Below are positions 17,268 through 24,563 of a stretch of 35,646 nt of DNA, piece after piece. The notes under the pieces are model-generated. The model was given only the letters and a program-made list of their open reading frames with translations, had not been told where the DNA came from and did not search any database. The first letter of the stretch is position 1; every line of letters starts with the position of its first letter. Both the position numbers and the translations under genes were made by a program. Source of the stretch: Bacteroidota bacterium (GTDB lineage: Bacteria > Bacteroidota > Bacteroidia > Chitinophagales > Saprospiraceae); assembly GCA_009908745.1 (NCBI GenBank), contig JAAAOU010000104.1, positions 1 through 35,646 of the forward strand. Direction: 5' to 3'.

Positions 17268-18481
17268 AATCCATCTTTTTTCCAAGCAGCGAGCTCTTGC
17301 AGTTCATCCAGTATGTCAGCTGCCACTTCTCGTTTAGGTTTTAACTCAAAACTACGCTTCTTATTGTCTTTGCGCAACAAGCTGACCTTGTTCGTATCGT
17401 GCTGGAAGCCGGCGCCTTCGTCCTCCAGGGTATTGAGGACGATGAGGTCCATGTTTTTCCGTTCGAGTTTGCGCAAGGCATTGGCTTCCGCATCTTGGGT
17501 CTCTAGGGCGAAGCCGACGGTATACTGCCCGGCTGTTTTGCGCTGCCCGAGATCGGCGGCGATGTCGGGGTTTTTCACCAAGTCCAACGAAAGGGCCTCG
17601 GCTGATTTTTTGATTTTTTGCTCGGCGGGCTGCGCCGGCCGGTAGTCCGCTACGGCGGCGGAGAAGATGGCGGCATCACAACCTGGGAAAACCGACAGCG
17701 CCGCTTCGTGCATTTCGCCAGCCGTCTGCACCCGTTGCAGTTCAATACGGGGGTGCTGCGTTGCAAGGGCGGAAGGGCCGAGTACGAGGTGGACCTGCGC
17801 GCCCCGGGCGGCAGCTTCCTCCGCTAGGGCGATGCCCATTTTGCCGGTGGAATGGTTGCCGATAAAGCGCACGGGATCAATAGGCTCGTGCGTAGGGCCA
17901 GCGGTGATGAGTATGCGGCGGCCGTGCAGCGTGTCAGCTTTGCGGAAGTAACGGCCCAGCGTGGAAACGATGGCTTCGGGCTCGGCCATGCGCCCTGCCC
18001 CTACCAGTCCGCTAGCGAGTTCGCCGGTACCCACTTCAATCAGGTAGTTGCCGAAAAGACGAAGCCTTTCAACGTTTTCTGCCGTGCTTGGGTGCGTCCA
18101 CATATCCAAGTCCATAGCGGGTGCAAAAAATACGGGACAACGGGCTGACAAATAGGTAGCTGTAATGATATTATCGCAAATACCGTGGGCCATTTTGGCC
18201 AGTGTATTGGCGGTGAGCGGCGCCACGACCATGGCGTCGGCCCACAGGCCCAGCTCCACGTGGCTATTCCAGCTTTCTTCCGATGTGACTTGGGTATAAA
18301 CGGGCCGTTTAGAAAGGGTAGAGAGCGTCAAAGGGCTTATAAATTGAGTGCTGCCCGGCGTCATAAGGACCTGAACTTCCGCCCCGGCTTTGATGAACAG
18401 GCGCGTCAGCATAGCGGCTTTGTAAGCGGCTATGCTGCCTGTAATACCCAGGATGATACGCTTGCCCTGTAGATTAGCCAT
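17264..18481 (-). CDS. coaBC: bifunctional phosphopantothenoylcysteine decarboxylase / phosphopantothenate-cysteine ligase
   Basis: Makes 4'-phosphopantetheine for coenzyme A: the C-terminal CoaB half joins phosphopantothenate to cysteine, the N-terminal flavin-dependent CoaC half decarboxylates it. CoaC spans about 1-185 with 'ILGITGSIAAYKA', catalytic His74 in 'NSHVELGLWADAMVVAPL' and 'TANTLAKMAHG'; CoaB spans about 190-400 with 'ITAGPTHEPIDPVRFIGNHS' and 'TGKMG'. Two CoaC sites differ from the textbook form: PAMN reads PAMD ('FFAPAMDLDMW') and the substrate-flap ACG reads ASG ('ELASGLVGAGRMAEP'). Length 405 is normal. Its stop overlaps porD by ATGA and it starts 30 bp after rpoZ. Confidence 0.93.
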   Translation of the reverse strand: MANLQGKRIILGITGSIAAYKAAMLTRLFIKAGAEVQVLMTPGSTQFISPLTLSTLSKRPVYTQVTSEESWNSHVELGLWADAMVVAPLTANTLAKMAHGICDNIITATYLSARCPVFFAPAMDLDMWTHPSTAENVERLRLFGNYLIEVGTGELASGLVGAGRMAEPEAIVSTLGRYFRKADTLHGRRILITAGPTHEPIDPVRFIGNHSTGKMGIALAEEAAARGAQVHLVLGPSALATQHPRIELQRVQTAGEMHEAALSVFPGCDAAIFSAAVADYRPAQPAEQKIKKSAEALSLDLVKNPDIAADLGQRKTAGQYTVGFALETQDAEANALRKLERKNMDLIVLNTLEDEGAGFQHDTNKVSLLRKDNKKRSFELKPKREVAADILDELQELAAWKKDGL

Positions 18482-18511
18482 AGTGCCTACAGCGGATTGG
18501 GAGAACTTATT

Positions 18512-18859
18512 TTAAAGCTCTTCGTCTTCTTCTTCTCGCTTGTTGTAGCGGTGGTATAACTCTCCGTTCAGGTATTCTTCTGTGGCGATAACCACCGGGT
18601 TGGGCAGCCGCTCGTAGAACTTGGAGATTTCGATCTGCTCTTTGTTCTCGCTCACTTCCTCGATAGCATCTGTTGTCACCGCAAACTCTTCGAGTTTTTG
18701 GTGCAACTCGTGCTTGAGGTCTACGGACAGCTGCTTAGAGCGCTTGGTAATGATGGCCAGCGCTTCGTAAACATTGCCCGTGTTCGAAGCTAAATTGTCA
18801 ATGTCTCTCGCCTTTACGTTAGGATCTAACCCCTGTACTTTCGTTTTGATATCTGACAT
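18512..18859 (-). CDS. rpoZ: RNA polymerase omega subunit, Rpb6 type
   Basis: A 115-residue omega/Rpb6 family protein that helps assemble RNA polymerase. The core 'DNLASNTGNVYEALAIITKR' followed by 'SKQLSVDLKHELHQKLEEF' is the Bacteroidota version, and the C-terminus is acidic (KREEEDEEL). Its ATG at 18859 lies inside bamD: the two frames overlap by 41 nt, which suggests coupled translation. It is second in the bamD run and is followed by coaBC after 30 bp. Confidence 0.9.
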   Translation of the reverse strand: MSDIKTKVQGLDPNVKARDIDNLASNTGNVYEALAIITKRSKQLSVDLKHELHQKLEEFAVTTDAIEEVSENKEQIEISKFYERLPNPVVIATEEYLNGELYHRYNKREEEDEEL

Positions 18860-19658
18860 CTTCTAGTTGATTTAATGCATCGCGTGACTTATCCAGCATT
18901 TGCTGCACTTCATCCCGGTAGCGGCTTTCGTCGTAGCGTGCCAAGAATTCTTGCGCCAATTCGATGGCTTCTTTGTAGCGTGGGAACTGCTTTTCCACGA
19001 AACTGTTTTCCGCCAGCAAAAAAGCCGATCGGATGACCATGTACCGGATATTTTCCACGTTATCGGAGTCGGGGAAATCTTTCAGTACATTTTCAAAGGA
19101 CTGTATGGCAGCTTGGTATTCCCGCAGGTTAAAGTACAGCTCCGCGGCTTTGTAAGCTTTGAGCTCCAGCTTGGCGCGCATAGCGTCGATAAGCTGGTTG
19201 CACTGCTGTACTTTGTCGCTGTTGGGATAAGTATTGACAAATAATTGTAATTGGTCAATCGCTTTTCGTGTGTAGGACTGATCGAGGCGGAAGGAGGGCG
19301 ACAGCTGGTAGTTGGCGTAAGCTGCCATAAAATCCGCTTCCTGCCGATAGTCGCTGGTCGCATAGGTGTTGGAGAAGTTGTTGAAATAGTAGGACGCCAG
19401 TATGTACTGCTGCAAATAGTAGTAAGTGTAGGCGTACTTAAAGTAAATCTCCTCGGCTTCTTGCTTGCCCCGGAAGCTGCTGATGATGATCTCAAACAGC
19501 GTTTGTGCTTTTTGATATTCCTCATTTTCGTAGTACTGCAGGGCTTTTTCGTAGATGCGGTTGACGTTTCCGCTGGAGCGGACTTTCTCAAACTCGCTCT
19601 TGCAAGCCGTGCTGAGTACCACAAGACTGACCAAGGCAATTAAGACTGTGTTTTTCAT
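18819..19658 (-). CDS. bamD: outer-membrane assembly lipoprotein BamD
   Basis: A 279-residue lipoprotein of the BAM complex, which inserts beta-barrels into the outer membrane. The signal peptide ends in a lipobox LSTAC with Cys19. The rest is TPR helices: 'RIYEKALQYYENEEYQKAQ', 'YYLQQYILASYYFNNFSNTY' (the 'SYYFNNFSNTY' motif is typical of Bacteroidota BamD) and 'FNLREYQAAIQSFENVLKDF'. It is the first gene of a seven-gene minus-strand run with T9SS and metabolic genes. The predicted transcription start is almost at its ATG. Its last 13 codons overlap rpoZ. Confidence 0.92.
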   Translation of the reverse strand: MKNTVLIALVSLVVLSTACKSEFEKVRSSGNVNRIYEKALQYYENEEYQKAQTLFEIIISSFRGKQEAEEIYFKYAYTYYYLQQYILASYYFNNFSNTYATSDYRQEADFMAAYANYQLSPSFRLDQSYTRKAIDQLQLFVNTYPNSDKVQQCNQLIDAMRAKLELKAYKAAELYFNLREYQAAIQSFENVLKDFPDSDNVENIRYMVIRSAFLLAENSFVEKQFPRYKEAIELAQEFLARYDESRYRDEVQQMLDKSRDALNQLEDVRYQNESTGVRS

Positions 19659-19665
19659 AAGGGTG

Positions 19666-19696
19666 CAAAATTACGGAAATTAATCCAATAGTTCAA
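19666..19696 (-). promoter_or_regulatory. predicted near-leaderless promoter of the bamD run
   Basis: On the minus strand TTG (19696-19694), 20 bp, then TAATTTTG (19673-19666): an exact match to the Bacteroidota consensus. The -7 element ends only 8 bp before ATG 19658, so transcription should begin within a few bases of the start codon, giving a leader of almost no length. Confidence 0.65.
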
Positions 19697-19815
19697 GCCC
19701 TACCATTACAGTAGAGGCCGGGAAAAGGATAAAGGTTGGTTGGCAGCAAGCATTATTTTCGTGGAACGGGGAAAGATAGTGGGCTTTTTGTCCAATAACC
19801 GCTAATTTAGGCCCT

Positions 19816-20751
19816 ATGGAGCGGATCGAGCAATTCCGGCTATACTACAACCACACCATCCACCCCGAGCTGATGCGCATGGAGCGCAAACGGTTGCGCC
19901 TTATACGCTTGCTAGCCGCCTCGGCGGTGCTGATTCTAGGCTTACTGCTGTTTGAGTTGTACATCGACTTGGCGGCGCTCACCTTATTTCTGCTCCTTCC
20001 TATAGCCTTGTATATTGCGTATTTGCTGTACCGCATACAGCAATTTAAGCTTACCTTCAAGCCCAACGTGATGCGGTTGATCCTCGACTTTATAGACGAC
20101 GGGGTAAACTTTGACCCCTCCCACCCGCTGCGGTATGACGCCAAAGGCCGCATCGACAAGCAGCGTTTCCTAGCCAGCCAGATTTTCAAAACCCAGCCGG
20201 CCGTTTACCAAGGCGAGGACCTGATCTGGGGCAAAGTACGCGAAATGCGCTTCGAGATGTGCGAGTTGACCGTAGAGGAGGTATCGCCGGTAGGAACAGG
20301 CCTGCAAATGGTATTCGACGGGGTTTTCCTACACGCGACTTTCCCGGAAGACGCCGTGGGCCGCATCATCATCTGGCCGCGCCGCTACCGTACGCGCCTG
20401 TTTGGGGCCATCAAGGAGTTCACCTGGCAGGAAGGGGAAAACAAGGACGATGAGATCATGAATGACGCTTTCCGGGATGCCTTCATGACTTACGCCACCA
20501 AAAGCACGCACGTGATCGGCTTGCTTTCTGAGACGATGCAAAACGCACTCGTGCAGTATCGCCAACAGTCCGGCAAGGAAATCTTCATTTCTTTCATCGA
20601 CCGGGAGATATACGCGGCCGTCACCGAGGAGAAGGACTTGCTGGAACCCCACATCTTCCGCTCCAACCTGAGCTTTGAGCTGGTGAAAGAGTTCTTCGAA
20701 GACATCAACCTGCTGTTGCAAATTGCCGAGGACTTCGACAAAACCCACTGA
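19816..20751 (+). CDS. DUF3137 family membrane protein
   Basis: A 311-residue protein with a charged N-terminus, two closely spaced transmembrane helices at about 31-50 and 53-72 ('LAASAVLILGLLLFELYI', 'ALTLFLLLPIALYIAYLLY'), and a cytosolic domain with the DUF3137 pattern 'GEDLIWGKVREMRFEMCELT', 'VFDGVFLHATFP' and a C-terminal 'EIFISFIDREIYAAV' block. The family has no established function. TAATTTAG lies 9 bp before the ATG, one base from the -7 consensus, again implying a very short leader. The gene is divergent from bamD and meets the universal stress protein gene tail to tail with 1 bp between them and no terminator. Confidence 0.8.
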   Translation: MERIEQFRLYYNHTIHPELMRMERKRLRLIRLLAASAVLILGLLLFELYIDLAALTLFLLLPIALYIAYLLYRIQQFKLTFKPNVMRLILDFIDDGVNFDPSHPLRYDAKGRIDKQRFLASQIFKTQPAVYQGEDLIWGKVREMRFEMCELTVEEVSPVGTGLQMVFDGVFLHATFPEDAVGRIIIWPRRYRTRLFGAIKEFTWQEGENKDDEIMNDAFRDAFMTYATKSTHVIGLLSETMQNALVQYRQQSGKEIFISFIDREIYAAVTEEKDLLEPHIFRSNLSFELVKEFFEDINLLLQIAEDFDKTH

Positions 20752-20752
20752 G

Positions 20753-21559
20753 TCACCCATCCTTCAATACCAGCAAGGGCACTGGGCTGTCGAACACCTC
20801 CTTGGTAGTGGCACTGACGTGAAAAACCTCTTCCAAGAAGCCTCGAGGTCGGCGCAGCATGCAGAGCAGGCTGGCATGAGTGTCTTTCACAAAGCTGTTG
20901 ATACTGGCGTTGATTTCCTCCCGGTCAAGTTCGTAGTGGAAGGAGTGCTCCACTTCCTCGAGATAGAGGTCGATGCTCGGGTCAATACCATCCTGATCGA
21001 AGTCGAGCGCCTGATGGAAAACCCGCACGGGAGCTTGCATTCTTTTTGCCAACTGCAGCAAAGGCTTTATCACCCCCGCGTGGGCAATGCCTTCATCGTC
21101 TACGGCAAACACGATCTGGGTTATTGGCTGGTAGGTAAACCCTTCCGGAATAGCGAGCACCGGGGTTTGCGCCTCTTTGATCACCGAGTTGGTTATGCTG
21201 CCGAGGAAGATTTCGGCCAAGCCGGTGGCTCCTTGCGTACCCATGACAATCAGATCGTATTCCTGCTTGTCGGCCAACTCAGCGATAAGATGAGTGGTAT
21301 CCCCCCTTAAGATTTGGGTGTCGATCTGGCGCCCCGTTTTCAGTTTGGGTTCCACCTGCTTGACGGCCGCCAAAGCCTGTTCGGCGGCATCCTTTTTGAC
21401 AAAAGACTCTACGGAGACGAACATGCCGGAAGTACTGCTCACCGTGTAGGTATGCAGCAGGGTGACTTGGCTATCGAAATGATTAGCAAGGGAAACGGCG
21501 TACGACAACGCATTGAAAGCATTATCGGAAAAGTCGGTAGGCACTAGGATCTTGTTCAT
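20753..21559 (-). CDS. tandem universal stress protein (two Usp domains)
   Basis: 268 residues with two Usp domains, 1-145 and 150-268. The first opens 'MNKILVPTDFSDNAFNALSY' and carries an intact ATP-binding motif G-2X-G-9X-G-S within 'VMGTQGATGLAEIFLGS'. The second starts 'ITQIVFAVDDEG' and ends 'VPLLVLKDG' but lacks a full glycine motif. Such proteins respond to starvation, hypoxia or redox stress. It is transcribed away from the FixL-like kinase gene, and the shared 123-bp region holds two FNR-spaced palindromes, so I infer control by the neighbouring CRP-type response regulator. Confidence 0.88.
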   Translation of the reverse strand: MNKILVPTDFSDNAFNALSYAVSLANHFDSQVTLLHTYTVSSTSGMFVSVESFVKKDAAEQALAAVKQVEPKLKTGRQIDTQILRGDTTHLIAELADKQEYDLIVMGTQGATGLAEIFLGSITNSVIKEAQTPVLAIPEGFTYQPITQIVFAVDDEGIAHAGVIKPLLQLAKRMQAPVRVFHQALDFDQDGIDPSIDLYLEEVEHSFHYELDREEINASINSFVKDTHASLLCMLRRPRGFLEEVFHVSATTKEVFDSPVPLLVLKDG

Positions 21560-21615
21560 GTTGTTGTTGCTTGGCTTGTGCTTTTACAAATTCGCCTCTA
21601 CGCGCAAACCGCAAG

Positions 21616-21629
21616 ATGACAATAATCAA
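21616..21629. promoter_or_regulatory. FNR/CRP-like operator 1 (ATGAC-AATA-ATCAA)
   Basis: Half-sites ATGAC and ATCAA with a 4-bp spacer, the geometry of FNR-class sites. It lies about 40 bp upstream of a possible imperfect -7 (GAATTTG, ending 21587) for the minus-strand stress gene. Centre-to-centre distance to operator 2 is 23 bp. It overlaps the alternative TAAGTTTG element. Confidence 0.45.
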
Positions 21630-21634
21630 ACTTA
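21627..21634 (-). promoter_or_regulatory. possible -7 element for the universal stress gene
   Basis: TAAGTTTG on the minus strand matches TAnnTTTG exactly, but no TTG is found 17-23 bp upstream; the -33 region is occupied by the second palindrome. Transcription would start near 21623, inside operator 1, giving a leader of about 65 nt. It would suit repression, or the gene may instead use the imperfect element nearer its ATG. Confidence 0.4.
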
Positions 21635-21638
21635 GGGG

Positions 21639-21652
21639 GTGACTTTTGTCAT
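21639..21652. promoter_or_regulatory. FNR/CRP-like operator 2 (GTGAC-TTTT-GTCAT)
   Basis: A perfect TGAC-N4-GTCA palindrome between the divergent stress and kinase genes. Its centre (21645.5) is about 41 bp upstream of the start expected from TAACTTCG (21676-21683), which is one base from the -7 consensus for the plus-strand kinase gene; that is the classic class II activator position. The same palindrome recurs at 26809-26822. Confidence 0.5.
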
Positions 21653-21682
21653 CGCCTGAGTGGCCGCCCGTCTTCTAACTTC

Positions 21683-23434
21683 GTGGGCAATATTGTCTAT
21701 TACGGACTGTCGCATTTGCCAACAATTATTCAAGATTTGAGCTCGTTTGACCAAAACAACAGGAATGGTACCGATGCTGCCTCGCAGTTAGAAGCTATTA
21801 TCGAAACGGCTACCGATGGCATCATCACCATTAATGAGAGCGGGGTCATAGAACTCGTCAACCCCGCTGCGGCACAGCTGTTTGGCTACAGCCAAGAGGA
21901 ACTGCTCGGCCGCAGCATCAATCAGCTTATGCCCTCCCCGCACGCGCAGCAACACGACAATTACCTGCAGCGGTACATGCAGACCGGGGAGGCCCGCATC
22001 ATCGGCATAGGCCGGGAAGTGAAAGGCAAAAAGAAGGACGGCACGCTTTTCCCCATCCGCCTGAGTATAAGCGAAGTGCCTACGAAGCAAGGCAAACGGC
22101 TATTCACGGGCATCGTGCACGACTTGACGCAGCAGAAGCAGACGGAACACGCGCTTAAAGTAGAAAAGGACCGCGCCCAGCGCTACTTGGATATTGCCAA
22201 CACCGTCATCGTAGCGATTGACCGGGAAGGCAAAGTGCAGCTGCTGAACGAAGAAGGCTGCCGCATGCTGGAGGTGGAAGAGGCCGAAGTGCTCGGGCGG
22301 GACTGGATACCGTTCGCGGTGCCGCCGCAGTATCAAGAGGAAATGCAAGTTGTTTTCAAAGCCCTGCTACAGGGGCGCAGTATCGACTATTACGAAAACC
22401 ACCTGCAGTCCAAATCTGGCAAACAGTACCTCGTTGCCTGGCACAATTCCGTGCTGCGGGGTGACGACGGGCAAATCATAGCCACCCTCAGCTCCGGCAT
22501 CGACATCACGGCGCAGCGCAAAGCCGAGGAGCACATCAGCCAGCTGAATACCGAGCTGGAAAAGCGGGTAGAGGCGCGGACCGACGAGCTTTCCGAAGTC
22601 GTCAACAAGCTGCTGTCCATCAACAAACAGCTCAAACACGAAATCTCCGAACGCGAAGCCGCCGAAGCCGCCCTGCGCCAAAACGAGCAGCAGCTCAAGT
22701 CCTCGCTGGAAAAGGAAAAAGAGCTCAACGCCCTCAAGTCCCGCTTTGTCTCTATGGCGTCGCACGAGTTCCGGACCCCGCTGAGCACCATACTGTCCTC
22801 TGCGGACCTGATTGAAGCCTATGAGCAAGTGGAGCAGCAAGCCAAGCGGGTGCGGCATACTAAACGCATTAAGTCCTCTGTGGCCAACCTGACGAGCATC
22901 CTCAATGACTTTCTGTCCCTCAGCAAACTGGAGGAAGGGAATATTGCGGCCCAATTCACCCACTTCTGGCTCCCCGAAGTATGGGCCGAAGTGCACGAAG
23001 GCGTACAAGGGCTCCGCAAGAGCGGGCAGGACATCCGCATCAGCGGCCTGGAAAAGGTAGACCACGAGCTGTACACCGACAAACGCATGCTGCGCAATAT
23101 CTTTTACAATTTACTGTCCAATGCCCTGAAGTATTCCGAAGAGAACAGCCCGGTGGATTGCCGGCTGTCCCTAGAAGACGATGAGTTGCACATAGAGATA
23201 CAAGACTACGGCATAGGCATACCGGAAGAAGAGCAGCAGCATTTGTTCACCCGCTTCTTCCGCGCCCATAATGTCGAAAACATTCAGGGGACCGGCCTAG
23301 GCCTCAATATTGTAAAAGGCTACACCGAGCTTATGGGCGGCCAGGTCGAACTGCAAAGCCAATTGGGCGAGGGCACCACGGTACGCATCACGCTGCCCAC
23401 CCGCGCCGAAGCCCTTATACATGAACCAAATTAA
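21683..23434 (+). CDS. sensor histidine kinase with FixL-like heme PAS domain
   Basis: A soluble 583-residue kinase. PAS1 spans about 34-150 and follows FixL closely: 'LFGYSQEELLGRSINQLMPS', then H91 in 'QQHDNYLQRYMQTGEARIIG', R97 and R111 in 'GIGREVKG', and 'KKDGTLFPIRLSISEV'. These match, without gaps, the FixL heme-ligand His200 and Arg206/Arg220. PAS2 spans about 165-275, a coiled coil 280-345, HisKA about 350-415 with His361 in 'SMASHEFRTPLS', and the ATPase about 465-575 with 'NLLSNALKYS', 'DYGIGIP' and 'GTGLGLNIVKGY'. There are no membrane segments. I infer an oxygen or redox sensor that phosphorylates the REC-CRP regulator 12 bp downstream. The start is uncertain: GTG 21683 is the longest; in-frame TTG at 21716 or 21737 would keep all domains and would fit better if transcription starts near 21687. 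Confidence 0.88.
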   Translation: MGNIVYYGLSHLPTIIQDLSSFDQNNRNGTDAASQLEAIIETATDGIITINESGVIELVNPAAAQLFGYSQEELLGRSINQLMPSPHAQQHDNYLQRYMQTGEARIIGIGREVKGKKKDGTLFPIRLSISEVPTKQGKRLFTGIVHDLTQQKQTEHALKVEKDRAQRYLDIANTVIVAIDREGKVQLLNEEGCRMLEVEEAEVLGRDWIPFAVPPQYQEEMQVVFKALLQGRSIDYYENHLQSKSGKQYLVAWHNSVLRGDDGQIIATLSSGIDITAQRKAEEHISQLNTELEKRVEARTDELSEVVNKLLSINKQLKHEISEREAAEAALRQNEQQLKSSLEKEKELNALKSRFVSMASHEFRTPLSTILSSADLIEAYEQVEQQAKRVRHTKRIKSSVANLTSILNDFLSLSKLEEGNIAAQFTHFWLPEVWAEVHEGVQGLRKSGQDIRISGLEKVDHELYTDKRMLRNIFYNLLSNALKYSEENSPVDCRLSLEDDELHIEIQDYGIGIPEEEQQHLFTRFFRAHNVENIQGTGLGLNIVKGYTELMGGQVELQSQLGEGTTVRITLPTRAEALIHEPN

Positions 23435-23446
23435 CAACAAGCACTG

Positions 23447-24493
23447 ATGATGAAAAAGATACTCGTAGTTGAAGACAACGCCGAAGTACGCGAAAACCTG
23501 GAGGAAATATTGGAGCTTTCGGGCTACGAAGTCGTGACGGCCGAAGACGGAAAGGTGGGGGTGGAAAAAGCTTTGAAAAACCCACCGGACCTGATCCTTT
23601 GCGATGTCATGATGCCACAGCTCGACGGCTTTGGCGTGCTCAACATCCTCAGCAAGAAAAGCGCTACCGCTAATGTACCTTTCGTTTTCCTCACCGCCAA
23701 GACGGAGAAGAGCGACCTGCGCCGGGGGATGAACCTCGGAGCGGACGACTACGTCACCAAGCCTTTCTACAAGGACGAGCTGCTAGACGTGATTGACACC
23801 CGCCTCAAAAAGAGCGAGAAGCTGCGCAAGCAGTTTGACAAGACCGATCAGGGGCTTTCCGCATTCATCAACGAAGCCAAAGGCTACGAAGAACTGCAAA
23901 AATTGCCCAACGAACGCAAAATCAAGCACTACAAGCGCCGGGATATCATCTTTGAAGAAGGCGACTACCCCCGCTACCTGTACTTCGTCAAATCGGGCAA
24001 AGTAAAGATTTTCAAAACCAACGAAGACGGCAAGGAATACATCATCGACATCAACAAAACGGGCGATTTTTTCGGTTACCTGGACCTCATCAAGCACGAC
24101 AAGTACACCGAGTCTGCCGCCGCTATGGAGGAGACCGAGATCAGCCTAATCCCCAAGGAGGATTTTGTGAAGCTGCTCAACGCCAACCGCGACGTGGCCT
24201 CGCAGTTGATCAAAATGCTGGCGGATAATGTCTCGGAAAAAGAAGAACAGCTGCTGAACTTAGCCTACAACTCCGTACGCCGCCGGGTAGCCGACGCCAT
24301 ACTGCTGCTGAGCCAAAAGCAGGAAGACGGCTCCATCAGCATCCTGCGCGATGACCTGGCGCGGATTGTGGGCACTGCCAAGGAGAGCGTTATCCGGATG
24401 CTGACGGAGTTCAAAGAGGACGGCTACATCAAAGTGGTGGACGGGGCGATTTATATTGAGGATGCGGAGGGGCTGGAGAACATGCATGCCTGA
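23447..24493 (+). CDS. response regulator: receiver domain fused to CRP/FNR-type DNA-binding protein
   Basis: 348 residues. The receiver spans 1-125 with acidic pocket E9/D10, phospho-acceptor D53 in 'LILCDVMMPQLDGF', Thr in 'FLTAKT' and Lys in 'DDYVTKPF'. A cyclic-nucleotide-binding-like domain spans about 155-265 ('IIFEEGDYPRYLYFVKSGKV', 'GDFFGYLDLI'), but where cAMP receptors have R-S-A it reads T-E-S-A, so it probably binds no cAMP. A winged helix lies at about 280-345; recognition-helix residues E313 and R317 in 'GTAKESVIRMLTEF' match the Glu/Arg that read TGA half-sites in CRP and FNR. ATG 23447 or the next codon. Phosphorylation by the upstream kinase presumably replaces the small-molecule signal. 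No terminator seen before the convergent TonB receptor. Confidence 0.92.
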   Translation: MMKKILVVEDNAEVRENLEEILELSGYEVVTAEDGKVGVEKALKNPPDLILCDVMMPQLDGFGVLNILSKKSATANVPFVFLTAKTEKSDLRRGMNLGADDYVTKPFYKDELLDVIDTRLKKSEKLRKQFDKTDQGLSAFINEAKGYEELQKLPNERKIKHYKRRDIIFEEGDYPRYLYFVKSGKVKIFKTNEDGKEYIIDINKTGDFFGYLDLIKHDKYTESAAAMEETEISLIPKEDFVKLLNANRDVASQLIKMLADNVSEKEEQLLNLAYNSVRRRVADAILLLSQKQEDGSISILRDDLARIVGTAKESVIRMLTEFKEDGYIKVVDGAIYIEDAEGLENMHA

Positions 24494-24563
24494 TAGGCAG
24501 CTGCTCAGCAACCATGCTTTACACTTTCATCCGACAAAGACGGAATCAGGCCGAACGTACCTC

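Noticed and set aside
22367-23065. 232-codon minus-strand frame opposite the histidine kinase
   Set aside because: Shadow frame; the kinase motifs H, N, G1 and G2 lie on the plus strand.
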